Shown here: one piece after another, positions 42,474 to 54,905 of the stretch
How positions within the stretch are numbered: position 1 is the stretch's first letter
Layout: every line of letters starts with the position of its first letter
Assembly (NCBI GenBank): GCA_001599595.1
Contig: BCHH01000020.1
Location: forward strand, 92,233-156,232
Origin: Beverwykella pulmonaria
Lineage: Eukaryota > Ascomycota > Dothideomycetes > Pleosporales > Melanommataceae
Direction of reading: 5' to 3'
Length of the DNA stretch: 64,000 nucleotides
Made by a program: the position numbers and the translations under genes
Notes under the pieces: generated by a model
Seen by the model: only the letters and a program-made list of their open reading frames with translations
Database searches by the model: none
Told to the model about the DNA's origin: nothing

Positions 42474-45400
42474 ATGGCTCCACGCAGCGACAACAGCCAG
42501 GATCTGGCTCTCGAGCTTCAAGATGGCCATGTTTGCTTCGGCCAGAGCTTTGGCGCCGACAAGAGCATTGCGGGCGAACTGGTCTTCCAGACAGGCATGG
42601 TGGGCTACCCCGAGTCCATCACCGACCCCTCCTATCGCGGTCAAATTCTCGTGATGACATTCCCTCTGGTGGGCAACTACGGCGTGCCCTCGCGAGAAGA
42701 AATAGACAGCCTGCTGGGCGACCTCCCAGCCTACTTCGAAGCGAAAGAAATCCACATTGCAGGGCTGGTTGTGGCTTCGTACTCGGGCGAAGAGTATTCG
42801 CACCATTTGGCGACCTCTTCCCTGGGATCATGGCTGAAAGAGCAGGGGGTGCCCGCAATCACAGGCGTGGACACGCGAGCACTCACGAAACGCATTCGAG
42901 AAGAGGGAAGCATGCTTGGTCGCCTGCTAAGGAGGACGTCACCCTCGCCGAGTTTGACGGAACTCACCAACGACGCACTCGACGCCCGGACGCTGACCAA
43001 CGGCACTGATGCTGTGGAAGCAGAGGAGGCGAAGGAAGACTGGAGGAGCCACTTCGAACAAATTGAATGGGTAGATCCTAATAAGAAGAATCTTGTGGCG
43101 GAAGGTGATGTGCAGCTTGACCCTCTTCACTACCCCATCTAATGCCTGGACAGTTTCCACCAAGTCGCCAAAGGTCTACGCTCCCGATCCTTCTTCGGCC
43201 CTGAAGCACCCCTCGGGCCGTCCCGTTCGCGTCATATGCGTCGACGTCGGTCTCAAATACAACCAGCTCCGATGTCTCGTGAGGAGAGGGGTGGAAGTCC
43301 AGGTTGTGCCCTGGGATTATGATTTCCCACAACTGGCTGGCAAAGAATACGACGGACTGTTCCTTTCAAACGGCCCTGGTGATCCGGCTATGATGGAGGT
43401 CACAGTGAAGCACATCAAAGCAGCATTGGAAGAAGCTAGGACGCCCATATTCGGCATCTGTCTAGGACACCAACTGCTTGCGAGGGCTGCGGGTGCCGAC
43501 ACGCTGAAAATGAAGTTTGGTAATCGCGGCCACAACATCCCCTGCACCAGCATGGTTAACGGTAGATGCTACATTACATCTCAAAACCACGGGTACGCAG
43601 TCGACTCCAAAACTCTCCCGCATGGCTGGGATGAGTTGTTTGTAAATGCGAACGACGGTAGTAATGAAGGCATTCGACATGCGGGACGACCGTACTTCAG
43701 TGTCCAGTTCCATCCGGAGCATACACCTGGTCCACGAGACACCGAATTTCTATTTGATGTATTCATTGACACCATTAAGAAGACTATCCAGTCTTCGGAC
43801 GCGCTCTCACAGCCTGTCCAGTTCCCAGGAGGCACCGCCGAGGAGAACAGAAAACTTGCGCCCCGCGTACACGTCAAGAAAGCACTCGTGCTCGGAAGCG
43901 GGGGGTTGAGTATTGGACAAGCTGGGGAATTCGACTACTCTGGAAGTCAAGCAATCAAGGCCCTCAAAGAAGAAGGCATATACACCATCTTGATCAATCC
44001 CAACATTGCAACCATTCAGACTTCAAAGGGCCTTGCTGACAAGGTCTATTTCCTTCCTGTCACCGCCGAGTTTGTCCGCAAAATTATTCAAAAAGAACGA
44101 CCAGACGGCATCTACGTTACTTTCGGAGGTCAAACTGCTCTCCAAGTCGGCATTCAGCTCAAGGATGAGTTCGAGGAATTGGGTGTCAAAGTCCTGGGTA
44201 CACCTATCGACACCATCATCACAACCGAAGACCGTGAGTTGTTCGCCCGCAGCATGGAATCTATTGGCGAGAAGTGCGCCAAATCAGCCTCCGCAAGCTC
44301 CGTGGAAGAGGCCTTACATGTCGTGCAAGACATTGGCTTCCCAGTGATCGTTAGAGCTGCATATGCCCTGGGAGGACTTGGAAGTGGCTTCGCCGCGAAT
44401 GAAAAGGAACTAGTTGACCTTTGCAATGTAGCGTTCGCAGCCAGTCCTCAGGTCCTGATTGAACGGAGTATGAAGGGTTGGAAAGAGATAGAATACGAAG
44501 TCGTACGAGACTGTCAAGACAACTGTATAACTGTCTGTAACATGGAGAACTTCGATCCCCTTGGCATTCATACTGGAGATTCCATCGTCGTGGCCCCATC
44601 ACAGACGCTTTCCGACGAGGACTACAACATGCTTAGGACCACAGCTGTTAATGTCATTCGACATCTCGGAGTGGTTGGAGAATGCAACATTCAATACGCA
44701 TTGAATCCCTTCTCTCGAGAATACTGCATTATCGAGGTCAATGCTCGTCTCTCTCGCTCATCCGCGCTGGCTTCTAAGGCGACGGGCTATCCTTTGGCTT
44801 TCGTAGCTGCCAAGCTCGGTCTAGGTATTGCCCTCAACGAGATCTCCAATTCTGTCACGCGAGTGACAAGTGCCTGCTTTGAGCCGTCTCTCGATTATGT
44901 TGTTGTCAAGATTCCGCGCTGGGATTTGAAGAAATTCCTTCGCGTATCGACCTTACTCGGTTCTTCCATGAAGAGTGTCGGTGAAGTTATGGCCATTGGA
45001 AGAACTTTTGAAGAGGCCATACAGAAGGCCATCCGCTGTATCGATCTGAACAATCTTGGCTTTAACGAGACTACCAATGCGTTGATGCAAATCGATCAAG
45101 AGCTCCAAACGCCATCAGATCAGCGCTTGTTCGCTATCGCAAACGCCATGAAATCTGGATACAGTGTCGATAAGATCTGGGAGATGACAAAGATTGACAA
45201 ATGGTTTCTAAGTCGTTTGAAGGGCCTGACTGACTTCGAAAAGAAAATGGCAAGCTACGACACTATGACCATTACCCAGCCGTTGATGAAACAAGCCAAG
45301 CAGTTGGGATATTCCGATCGCCAGCTCGCTAAATTTTGGGGATCGAACGAGCTTGCAGTACGTCGTGCCAGAGTTGATGCTGGAATTATCCCTGTTGCAA

Positions 45401-48124
45401 AGCAGATTGATACTGTTGCAGCAGAGTTTCCGGCAGTAACGAACTATCTCTACCTGACCTACAACGGTAGTGAAAACGACATCTCCTTCAATGATCGCGG
45501 AGTCATGGTTCTTGGATCTGGCGTCTACCGAATTGGCTCCTCCGTCGAATTTGACTGGTGTTCAGTGCGGGCAATTCGAACCTTGCGCGAACAAGGCTTC
45601 AAGACAGTCATGGTGAACTACAATCCCGAGACTGTCAGCACAGACTACGACGAGGCGGATCGACTATACTTTGAGAACATCTCTTTGGAGACAATCTTGG
45701 ACATCTACACCATGGAGAGCTCCAGCGGTGTGATCATTTCTATGGGTGGCCAGACACCAAACAACATCGCACTACCTCTTCACCGAATGAACGTTAAAAT
45801 TCTCGGCACCTCGCCGGAGATGATTGACACTGCAGAGAATCGGTATAAGTTCTCTCGCATGCTTGACCGCATCTCGGTCGACCAACCCGCTTGGAAGGAG
45901 CTTACTAGCATTGAGGAGGCTACCGAGTTTTGCGATAAGGTCTCTTACCCAGTGCTGGTACGTCCGTCGTACGTTTTATCGGGAGCGGCAATGAATACTG
46001 TATACTCGAAGGATGACTTGGCGAACTACTTGAACCAAGCGGCCGATGTCTCCCGCGAGCATCCTGTCGTTATCACAAAGTACATTGAGAACGCTAAGGA
46101 GATTGAGATGGATGCTGTTGCACGAAACGGGACCATGATCGGCCATTTCATCTCGGAGCATGTCGAGAACGCTGGTGTGCACTCTGGCGACGCCACCTTG
46201 ATCCTTCCACCACAAGATCTAGATCCTGAAACCGTCCGCCGTATCGAGGATGCGACTCGCAAGATCGGAAATGCGCTCAATGTTACCGGCCCCTTCAACA
46301 TTCAGTTCATCGCAAAGGATAATGACATCAAAGTCATCGAATGCAACGTCCGAGCCTCGAGATCGTTTCCCTTTGTCTCCAAAGTCATGGGCGTGGATCT
46401 CATCGAAATGGCGACAAAAGCAATGGCTGGACTCCCACTCTTGGAGTATCCCCCTGTCAACATCCCTTCCGACTATGTTGCTGTTAAAGTTCCTCAATTC
46501 TCGTTCTCTCGGTTGTCGGGTGCGGATCCCGTCCTAGGAGTGGAAATGGCATCGACTGGTGAAGTGGCCTGCTTTGGTCGGACAAAATACGAGGCATACA
46601 TTAAGGGACTCGTCGCTACTGGCTTCAGACTCCCAAAGCAGAACATACTACTGTCTATCGGCTCCTTCAAGGACAAACTGGAAATGTTAACTTCTATCGA
46701 AAGTCTCCATAAGATGGGCTATAAGTTGTTTGCCACTGCTGGAACCGCGGATTACATTCAAGAACACGGTATTCCAGTCAAGTTTCTGGAAGTTCTTACC
46801 AGCCATGATCCTAATGAGCAAAAACCGGAATATTCGCTGACTCAGCATTTGTCCAACAACCTCATTGATCTCTACATCAACTTACCCTCCAGCAATCGCT
46901 TCCGTAGGCCCGCAAATTACATGAGTAAGGGATACCGTACCAGGCGTATGGCAGTCGACTACCAGACACCTTTGGTCACCAACGTTAAAAATGCCAAGTT
47001 GTTGATCGAGGCACTGGCTCGTCACTACGATCTCGAGATTAGCAAGGTCGATTTCCAAGAATTCGCCGTTGCTCCCGGAGGACAGGAACATACGAGTCTG
47101 CAAATTTCCCGATTGAACGGTTCAATGTCTCTGTCGCAACTTTTGGCGAAGTCTCCGTTCAAGCGGAAGCATATCATCTCTGTGAAGCAGTTCAGCCGTG
47201 CTGACCTTCATCTTCTGTTCACGATTGCTCAAGAGATGCGTCTTGGCGCTCAACGCGAGGGCTGCCTTGACATTCTCAAAGGAAGGGTTCTATGCACCCT
47301 ATTTTGCGAGCCTTCAACACGCACTTCAGCTTCGTTTGACGCCGCCATGAAGCGTCTCGGTGGAGAAGTTGTGGTAATAAACGAAGTAGTATCGTCAACT
47401 AAAAAGGGAGAGTCAGTCGCTGACACGATACGCACGCTTGGGTGCTACGGCGACGCCATTGTCATCCGTCATCCCTCTGAAGAATCCGTGGATATCGCCG
47501 CAAAGTTCTCTGATGTGCCAATCATCAACGCTGGCAACGGCAGCCGCGAACACCCGACACAGGCGCTGCTCGATATCTTCACCATCCGTGAGGAATTGGG
47601 AACAGTCAACGGTCTCACTATCACATTCGTCGGCGATCTCAAGTACGGCCGCACCGTCCATTCCCTCTGTGAACTTCTCTCGCACTACGATGTCTCGGTT
47701 AATTTGGTCTCCCCTTCCACCCTTGCTATTCCCTCTTCCGTCCGCGATTCTCTCCAATCTCGGAAGCAGCTCGCCGTTGTCTCGAACGAACTTACACCCG
47801 AGATCATCGCATCTACTGACGTGCTATACTGCACGCGCGTCCAGAAGGAGCGCTTCGCCGACCTGGCGCACTACGAACGCGTCAAAAATTCGTTTGTGGT
47901 GGATAACAAGGTGATGAAAAATGCGAAGGCGAATATGATCGTAATGCATCCATTGCCGCGAAACAATGAGATCCACGAGGAGCTGGATTTTGATCCCAGG
48001 GCGGCGTATTTTAGACAAGTGAGTTCAGTTAATTTCGATGCACTAAACTCATGCTAATATTTTATAGATGCGATATGGCTTGTACACGCGCATGGCTCTG
48101 CTGGCGATGGTCATGGCTACGTGA
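42474..48124 (+). CDS. URA2: URA2-type pyrimidine enzyme: GATase-CPSase-ATCase
   Basis: Multifunctional enzyme for the first two steps of UMP synthesis. Exons: 42474-43104, 43154-48018 and 48068-48124, giving 1850 residues. The amidotransferase has its nucleophile in [10 protein letters not shown] (about residue 313) and the HPEH motif. CPSase (about 420-1400) has both ATP-grasp halves, [16 protein letters not shown] in the first and [16 protein letters not shown] in the second. An MGS-type allosteric domain follows ([16 protein letters not shown]). ATCase (about 1540-1850) has [27 protein letters not shown] and [10 protein letters not shown], and ends in [17 protein letters not shown]. The inactive dihydroorotase-like domain of about 330 residues, usually found between CPSase and ATCase (whole protein about 2200 residues), is missing: [10 protein letters not shown] runs straight into [19 protein letters not shown] near residue 1511. 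No gap or frame break is present there. Confidence 0.97.
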
Positions 48125-48735
48125 GCTCGTCCCCTGTTCGATCGTTCGGTACAAATATCATGTTGACGTCCTTGTTTTCCTATGTCCAAGAAAATAACAA
48201 AAGCATTCAAGCGATGGGTTTTCATATCTCCCAAAATTGGAACCTTTGTTCTCTTTCTTTGTAGATCTCGGATATCAGTCATAGTCATCAAAAAGCATTA
48301 CAACGGCGCGTAGACATTGGGCATATGAACGGGTATGATTACATAATTTTGCATTTTCAAGGTTGGGGGAAGCTATTTCAATTTTTCTTGGATGGGTTCT
48401 AGATTTATGTGTATTTCCACGTTTGTACAAAGAAGATACCTCATCTCTTGGGTTGTATTCGCCGCTAGATTGCATTTTGGTTCGTATTTTGGCGTAGGAT
48501 ACATAGCTGTGCTATAAGGTATGGATAGAATACGTGCGTGCAAGGGCCAGAGAAATACATTAGAAATTAATTCTTGATGAGAAAGAAGGGGCGTTGTTGA
48601 AGTTCGAAGGTGCAGAATTCTTACGAAGGAACCTGGTATAAATGACACGAGCTTTCAGCGTGTTAAATATGAATTTTCAAGTTTTGTAGGGGGCTTAGCA
48701 TAATTCTGGTAATGTGTATATATATATACTGCAGT
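48125..48735. other. URA2 3' flank, gene-free
   Basis: About 610 bp of URA2 3' UTR and downstream AT-rich DNA ending at the solo LTR. A TA microsatellite lies at 48717-48729. No gene is seen. Confidence 0.5.
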
Positions 48736-48931
48736 TGTTGGGAGTATATAGAACGTGGTGATCACGTGGTGATGTTGTGATCACGTGGTAATCACGTGAG
48801 ACACTAGCGATGCTTGGCGGCGGACGGGACGATCCCCTCAGCCGCACCTCACATAGAGATATACATGAATCAACACCTCGTTTTAGAACACCCCATTGCT
48901 ATTGCAATAGCCCTGTGAGACCAACAGCAGT
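48731..48931 (+). repeat. Solo Copia-type LTR with 5-bp target site duplication
   Basis: The LTR itself spans 48736-48926 (191 bp), opening with TGTTGG and closing with CCAACA, perfect 6-bp inverted ends. It is flanked on both sides by GCAGT (48731-48735 and 48927-48931), a perfect 5-bp target duplication. The same sequence recurs inverted at 60246-60443, next to Copia pol relics, which assigns the family. No internal region is left, so it is a solo LTR made by LTR-LTR recombination. Three CACGTG palindromes occur within 36 bp (48763, 48782 and 48793). Confidence 0.88.
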
Positions 48932-49183
48932 ATTATCTAACTTGGCCCTAAAAGGCGATTCTCTATGGAAGACAAATCTCTAACAGGTTCTGTAGGCCAA
49001 TAAGTAAAGAGCATCACCCCTTAGGGTAGTTGAGTTATAGAAACCTTCGCAGGAAGTGTGGGATGCTTCAGGAAATGTAGACTTGTAACTGTACTAAGGG
49101 GAAGGACATACAATGCATAATCGTCGCGTACCACCCGCCAACCCAAATAGATATCGTTTAAGAACGAATATCGTATGATCTCC

Positions 49184-50871
49184 TTAAACCTCTGTCGTAG
49201 TTATGTCATGTAGCTTCTTACTCTCAGTCTCCTTCTCACGTTCCTCCGCCTCCAATTCATCGTTCTTCTCATCACCAATTACAACTTTAAACTTCTTCTC
49301 ATACCTCTTCATCTCCACGCGCCACCAGAATCCCCACCCCGCAAGCGTAACTAGCGTAAGCGGCACCGCAACAACCCAATAGATCCAGAATCTGGCCGAT
49401 ACGACTTTGCCCTCCCCCCCTCCTCCACTTCCTCCTTGCCCACTCGCCCCATTGCTGCTAGCATTCCCACTATACTGCCAATCAAACATACTCATACTAA
49501 ACACGCCCGCAACAAAACTTCCCGGGAGAAAGATAGCTGAAATGAACGCCAGAATCTTCATCGACGTGCTATCTCGTCCCGCAGCTACCGCAAGTTCAGC
49601 GTTTAGAGCGTTATCCATCTGCGCGACGAAGTTGTAGAGTACGTTCAGCTGTAGCGCCATGCGTTCCTGGACCCCCGCTACATCGTGCACAGTCGCTTCT
49701 GCGAAGCCCAAATTAGATTCTAGCAGCTCTCTGAGCTCCTGGTGAGTCTCTTCTTGGCCTCGTAAGTAAGGTGTAAGGTAATTGAGAAGGTTTAATGTGA
49801 ATTGAGTGCACTTCAAATTCCAATCCGGTGATCGAGATGTGAAAAGAATACGTGTACTATGCGTATTGATAAGCACAGTGAGTTCTTCAGCCCGGGCGCG
49901 CAGATCTCGTCCTGCCTTCTTGGCCATGGATTTGGGATTATGCCCGACTTTTGTGACGCCCAGCTCTTGCTCTATTTTGACGGTTTCGTTGGTGATAGAG
50001 CCATAATTGATGTACGCTCGCGTACGGCGGATATGGTGCTCTAGTAACACTGAGGGTAACATTAATGGGTGGTTCCAAGCATGAATAGCGTTGCGGATGA
50101 GATCTAGCAATGCGGGAACTTTGATGGGAAGTTCGTAGCGGCCTGCGTACTGGCGTTGTGCATGGTGGATTCTTCCTCTTATGGATTCTGCGTCTGAGCG
50201 GATGAGGACGTCTGCTCCATATAGGAGGGCTGTAGTAGTATGCGTGTCCATGTCATGGGATAAGGAGAGGCCGTAGTTGGCAATCTCGCGCTTTTGGGGA
50301 GCTTTTAGGATAAACGCTACATTGTGTTTAATCATAAATATACATTATATTGTGGGAGAGAGGGCGTACCGATGCGCTTTAATTTCGTACGATCTGTTTT
50401 ATCAAATGCAAAATATCGAGAAAATGTCCCTGCATGGCTCTGAAAAGTCGGTAATGACGCAGGATGAAGATGGAAAGCCCGCTCCATCTCCTCAAATATG
50501 GATCGAGATATTGGGAAGCCTGGAGGGTCGTACCGTGTCCGCTCGCAGATAGCCACTCTTATTTTCCCGACTAATTTGTGATTTTCCTTGGGATATCTGG
50601 GTGGTTTCTCATCAATGTTGCCTAGCCAGCGAAGGATCTGGTCGTCTTCGAGAGATCCATAATGGAAATTTCGATCACTTGCTCGTTCAGCCTGTTTACG
50701 TTTAGTTCCGATTGCACATATTGTTGACTGGAATTTGGCGAACATCTTCATATTGCCAGGCTTCGATAAAGTCCATTTCACCACCCTTCTCCCTCCAAAC
50801 AGACTGGTCGAACACGACCTTGCGCGAGGCGGTGAACATGCTGCGAGTGCCGATGTCCTTCTTCGGTTCAT
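49184..50871 (-). CDS. CorA-like two-helix membrane protein without GMN motif
   Basis: Two exons, 50370-50871 and 49184-50316; the 53-nt intron joins LKRIG/A to FILKAPQKREI in frame. 544 residues. The C-terminal half has the CorA-like layout: a long alpha-helical cytosolic part (LRELLESNLGFAEATVHDVAG, MALQLNVLYNFVAQMDNALN), then two membrane helices (KILAFISAIFLPGSFVAGVF and FWIYWVVAVPLTLVTLAGWG) near the C-terminus. In bona fide CorA magnesium channels GMN follows helix 1. Here the sequence is SMSMFDW, as in the large fungal CorA-like family of unknown function. A Gly/Ser-rich loop separates the helices, and the tail is acidic. The start is the ATG at 50871. It lies just inside the repeat-rich island. 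Function unknown; ion transport should not be assumed. Confidence 0.85.
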
Positions 50872-52477
50872 GGTAGGTGAGCGCCTACTTTCTATGACTA
50901 TACATTTTCGGAAGAGTTTGGCAATTCACGGCTATGTTGCAAGGTAGGGCCGACGAGAATGTTGCGAGGTGAGGTGTAAGCAAAAAGCTAGGGCGCGAAA
51001 CAGACTAGCCTCCACGTAAGCAAAATCCTTAGGTGATATGATTATTTGGTTATGTCAGATTAATCAACATCGAATTCCTTATGTCGTGGTCGAAGCAAGG
51101 AGAAAATAGGTAGTATATCAAAATCAAGAAGCAGAAACAAAAGTCAAGGGTAAGACCTCAAAATCGAAAAAAAAATATACCTGTATTACTTACTAAGACC
51201 GAACTCGGCTGTTGGATCTTAGGCTTGCCGGTCAAAGTGCGCTTAGTCCCAACACCATCTCGTGCCCTTATGCATAATTCCCCCGCTCATGCATAAATGG
51301 GATTCTGGAGCAGTGATGTTGATTTCGCAGTGTCCTTAGCTTAGAACCCGAGTTGGGGAAGCTCGGGATTTCGGAACCGCTCACTGGATTGCTCTGTACC
51401 GGTATCCATGCTCACAGGAAAACACCTCACTCTCACCCTCTAATTGGGTGATACTGCCATAGGACTGCCCTAGAAGCTTCTATAGACCCTCTTCAATCTT
51501 ATTGAGCCAGAGACAAGGCATTCAGTTCCTTTTAAAAGAAGAGTTTGTGCTCAAGGAATCAACGCTACTAGATGGGTGATCCCACCTCTCGTCGTCTTCG
51601 CGGGCAAGTACCACTACTCTGCGTGATACAAGGACGATGACACACCTTGAGATTGGGCCCTCTCTTTAAGTGATAACGGGTGGACAACAAATTCTATTGG
51701 TGTCCGTGGTGTCACTGACCGGCCGCTGAGCCAGCTGGCTCGGCTGTGGAAACACGCGGATATCNACAGTCGGCGCCCGCAGCCCACTGGCTGCAAATTC
51801 ATCTACTTTCTTTTAATATTTGTCGGTGGCCTCCCGATTTTTCAGTCCGGTGTGNTCAAAGGAGGAGCTGGCAGCGCAATCACCCCCGGCCAGGCATGTG
51901 ACCTACGGAGAAGTTTGATTTGGGGCTTGACTCTGCTTGCCTTTGGCTGCACATTTATCTATTTTCTTGCAATTTCTGACCTCAAATCAAAAGTTTATGA
52001 GACTTGAAGTGTGGTGATGGTGGTAGGATGATCTTTCACCGGTGCAGATTCTTCTNATGTGAGCCGTTGTGGCCGGCGATGATCAATCGAGCGGCTCACG
52101 GTACAAGCTGCGCGCATCAGCGCCTTCTGGGACTAGAGGCCTCACACGGCAGCCTGTGTCAACAGTGACGCATCGTTAGGTATCCCTTAGAGAATAATTG
52201 AGCAATATGTTGAAATGCAGAAATCGATTCCGTGGAGCACGGTGACGCAGTGATCAACAGGAACGAACGGAGAAAAGTCACATTGTGCACTAAGACAATA
52301 TTAGCGCGGCCCATACCCAAGTATATACAAGCCTTTGCCCCCAGAGTTTTCTCCTCCTCAAATACAACCTTCACTTAGGCAAAAACATCTTCTGTGCAGC
52401 TTCTAGCGCCCACTCCTTTCCAATAAAGCTTTGCAAAGTCCAACCACCATCTCCAACCAGCTTAATCCCTCATAACA
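50872..52477. other. Gene-free interval upstream of the P-loop ATPase gene
   Basis: About 1.6 kb without a supported gene. Ambiguous bases begin at about 51765 and recur at 51855 and 52056, so the segment right of about 51.7 kb probably belongs to the same multi-copy block as the ATPase gene. The left part should hold the CorA-like gene's promoter. Confidence 0.45.
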
Positions 52478-54285
52478 ATGGTGCCCTCCAGAGCCTTCAT
52501 TCCTGCCCAGGCTCTCCTGCGCACTCGTATGAGCCTACGCCCAGCCCTCCTATCAAGTCGCGTCCAACTCAAAGCCTCACCCGTCATTGCAACCGTGACG
52601 TGCAAGTCCATAGTCNATTCAGCATTTGAGACACGTCTTCTCCGTCAGCCACCTTACCAGCGCAATGTCCTATTTGAGACTGCCCACCGGCTTGGATGCC
52701 CCATCCCCGGCCGACTCTCGTGGCCGCTGATTCTCAGCTCCAGATGCTACTCAGAATCTACCCCAGCGACTTCTCCCCTTCCAAAAACCTCTAGACCTAC
52801 TGAGGGATCACAATCTTCTAGTACTGAGGATAAGAACCAGTCCTCAGAGGAAGACCGGGTCAAGGACTGGGTCAAGTGGTTGCGCAAGAACTGGGCCATT
52901 GGCTTGAGCGCAGTCGGTCTTGTACGTGAAGTTACCCTTCATGAGCCATTTAAGACATGCTAATTACTAACAGGCTCTCCTCCCATATGCCGTCCATTCA
53001 ATCTGGGAAGATTCGTACCAATCGTTTCAGAGCCGTGTACGCGAATCTGCATGCGACTCTGCAATTTATGAAATGCTGAAAGATGGACCTGTATTTGTGA
53101 ATGAAGTTGAAAATGCTATACCACGTACAACCGTTGTTGAGGATATAAGAAAGCACATCACACCAGTGGAAAAGAAACGACTTTACCCTCTTATTGTTGG
53201 AGAGCACGGAACTGGGAAGACAAGTCTAATCCAGCTCGCCGTGAATGGCATAACCAANCCTGCAGGTATAGTATATGTTAACATACCCATTCAGTGCAAC
53301 TCAGAAATCNANGTTACCANGGCGGTGAAANAGGCTTTTGGTTNGAGCCCAGACCAGCTTATTAATCCAAGCAAAGGTAGCTATAGTAATTCCCTTCTAG
53401 CAAGCATTATTTAAAGCTAATAGATTTGCAGTAGAATCTTTAGCAAATGTTTTACGAAGATTTTCGCAAATTGCTACTAGATATAAGACAGAGTATAATA
53501 AAGTACCAGTCCTAATAGTTGATAACGCAAATAGACTTGCACAAGGGCAACCAAAGCTCCTAGACCTATTCCAGGACTATGCAAAACTCACTGCTGACGA
53601 AGGAACGGTCTCTGTCGTCTTTATATCTAGCGAAGGAAATGTCCCACTTCAGATGATGGGTAAGTAGATTATGTTATAACCTTCGTTCATTTGTTATGTG
53701 CTAATTAAGTGCTATAGAGAGAAGTTCGTGGTCAAGACATGGGCCGATTATTGATGTCGGCGATGTGAGCAATGAGGAAGCTCTCCAGTACCTTAAAATC
53801 CAAGGGATCGATGGGGAGCGGGCGGCGCAGATTTATGGGCTTGTTGGTGGACGCATGATACACCTTAAGTACATGGCGGATCATGTCGCGAGAATTGGCT
53901 CATTCAAAGGTATGTGTATAGCATGCTATGCAGGAGAGAGGGTTAGTTTCTCACCACTGTTACAGCTGCGCGCCAGATGATGTTGTACGATGCCAGCAGG
54001 CAACTACAGGCCGCTAACATTCTCCCCGAACGTCGTTACTACAAGGAAGGAGCAACGATCATACGTGAACTTTTACAGAAGGGACCTATCGCAGAAACGA
54101 CGTATTATAATCTAATAGGCGCCAAAACTGGGGACCAGCTACTAAAAACAAACGTGTTCGCATTTCACGTTAATTCTGCAGAGATTGGCTTCCAGTCGAC
54201 ACTAATGAAGCGGTTTTGCGAGGAAAATTTGGCTCTCTGGGATGAGCCAAAGATGGTTCAGGAAGATAATCACATTGTAACGTGA
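52478..54285 (+). CDS. P-loop ATPase with mitochondrial-type N-terminus, multi-copy family
   Basis: Five exons (52478-52921, 52974-53376, 53432-53659, 53718-53909, 53966-54285), all with consensus splice sites and in frame, giving 528 residues with no internal stop. The first 60 residues are basic and hydroxylated (MVPSRAFIPAQALLRTRMSL), like a mitochondrial presequence. A possible membrane helix spans WAIGLSAVGLALLPYAVHSI. Then comes the ATPase core: Walker A GEHGTGKTSL, Walker B-like KVPVLIVDNANRL and a third strand SVVFISSEGN. The C-terminal part (NEEALQYLKIQGIDGERAAQ, GLVGGRMIHLKYMAD, KEGATIIRELLQKGPI) resembles the lid and winged-helix of STAND/archaeal-type ATPases. Ambiguous bases (for example 52616, 53257, 53310, 53320 and 53344) suggest collapsed near-identical copies. 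The role is unknown. Confidence 0.85.
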
Positions 54286-54905
54286 GGCAAACTACAGAGG
54301 ATGCGAGGTAGTTACGTACAGGAATTCACATGACTATACCCCTTACGCTATACTAGACCAGGTTACGCCGACGGGCCTCTTCCTATAGTGTAGTTCCTGG
54401 CTGGGCCAGGACAGTTCCTTCTATGTCGGGTACATAGCACNAATGAGTATACAACAAGTTTGATTGAGTGACAATGATGCCTCACTAGAACTCTATGCTC
54501 AGAGAATGCTTCAAGGAAAAACTAACTTACCNATGATTAGCCCCTAACTCTCACAAAGCTACAGAAATTTATTCAAAACATGTACATCTATGAGACAGTA
54601 CCATGGACTTCTAAGGCGTGTCGCTTTAGGTGCATCTTATGTGCAACGGGAACTTGGCAAAGCTTGCATCTAAATGTTAATTTGATTGACCATTTGTAGG
54701 TAATTTACATAGAGAATAACATTTCTTCGCCACCGCGTGCACAGATAAAAAGATTCTCCGACGCTACAAATCCGTTCATGGGAGGGGGGTGTACCAGCCC
54801 CCAAGCACGCGAGGGCCCTATCCACGACAGAGACTAACTCACCAACCTCCGTGACGTCAGGACGTCGTAATTCTGCCGGCCCCCGTGATCAAGCATTTAC
54901 CGCCG
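54286..54905. other. ATPase gene 3' flank, repeat-rich
   Basis: About 620 bp without a gene. It contains ambiguous bases at about 54441 and 54532, suggesting the multi-copy block ends near here. The right end includes GC-rich sequence leading into the 20-bp minisatellite. Confidence 0.4.
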
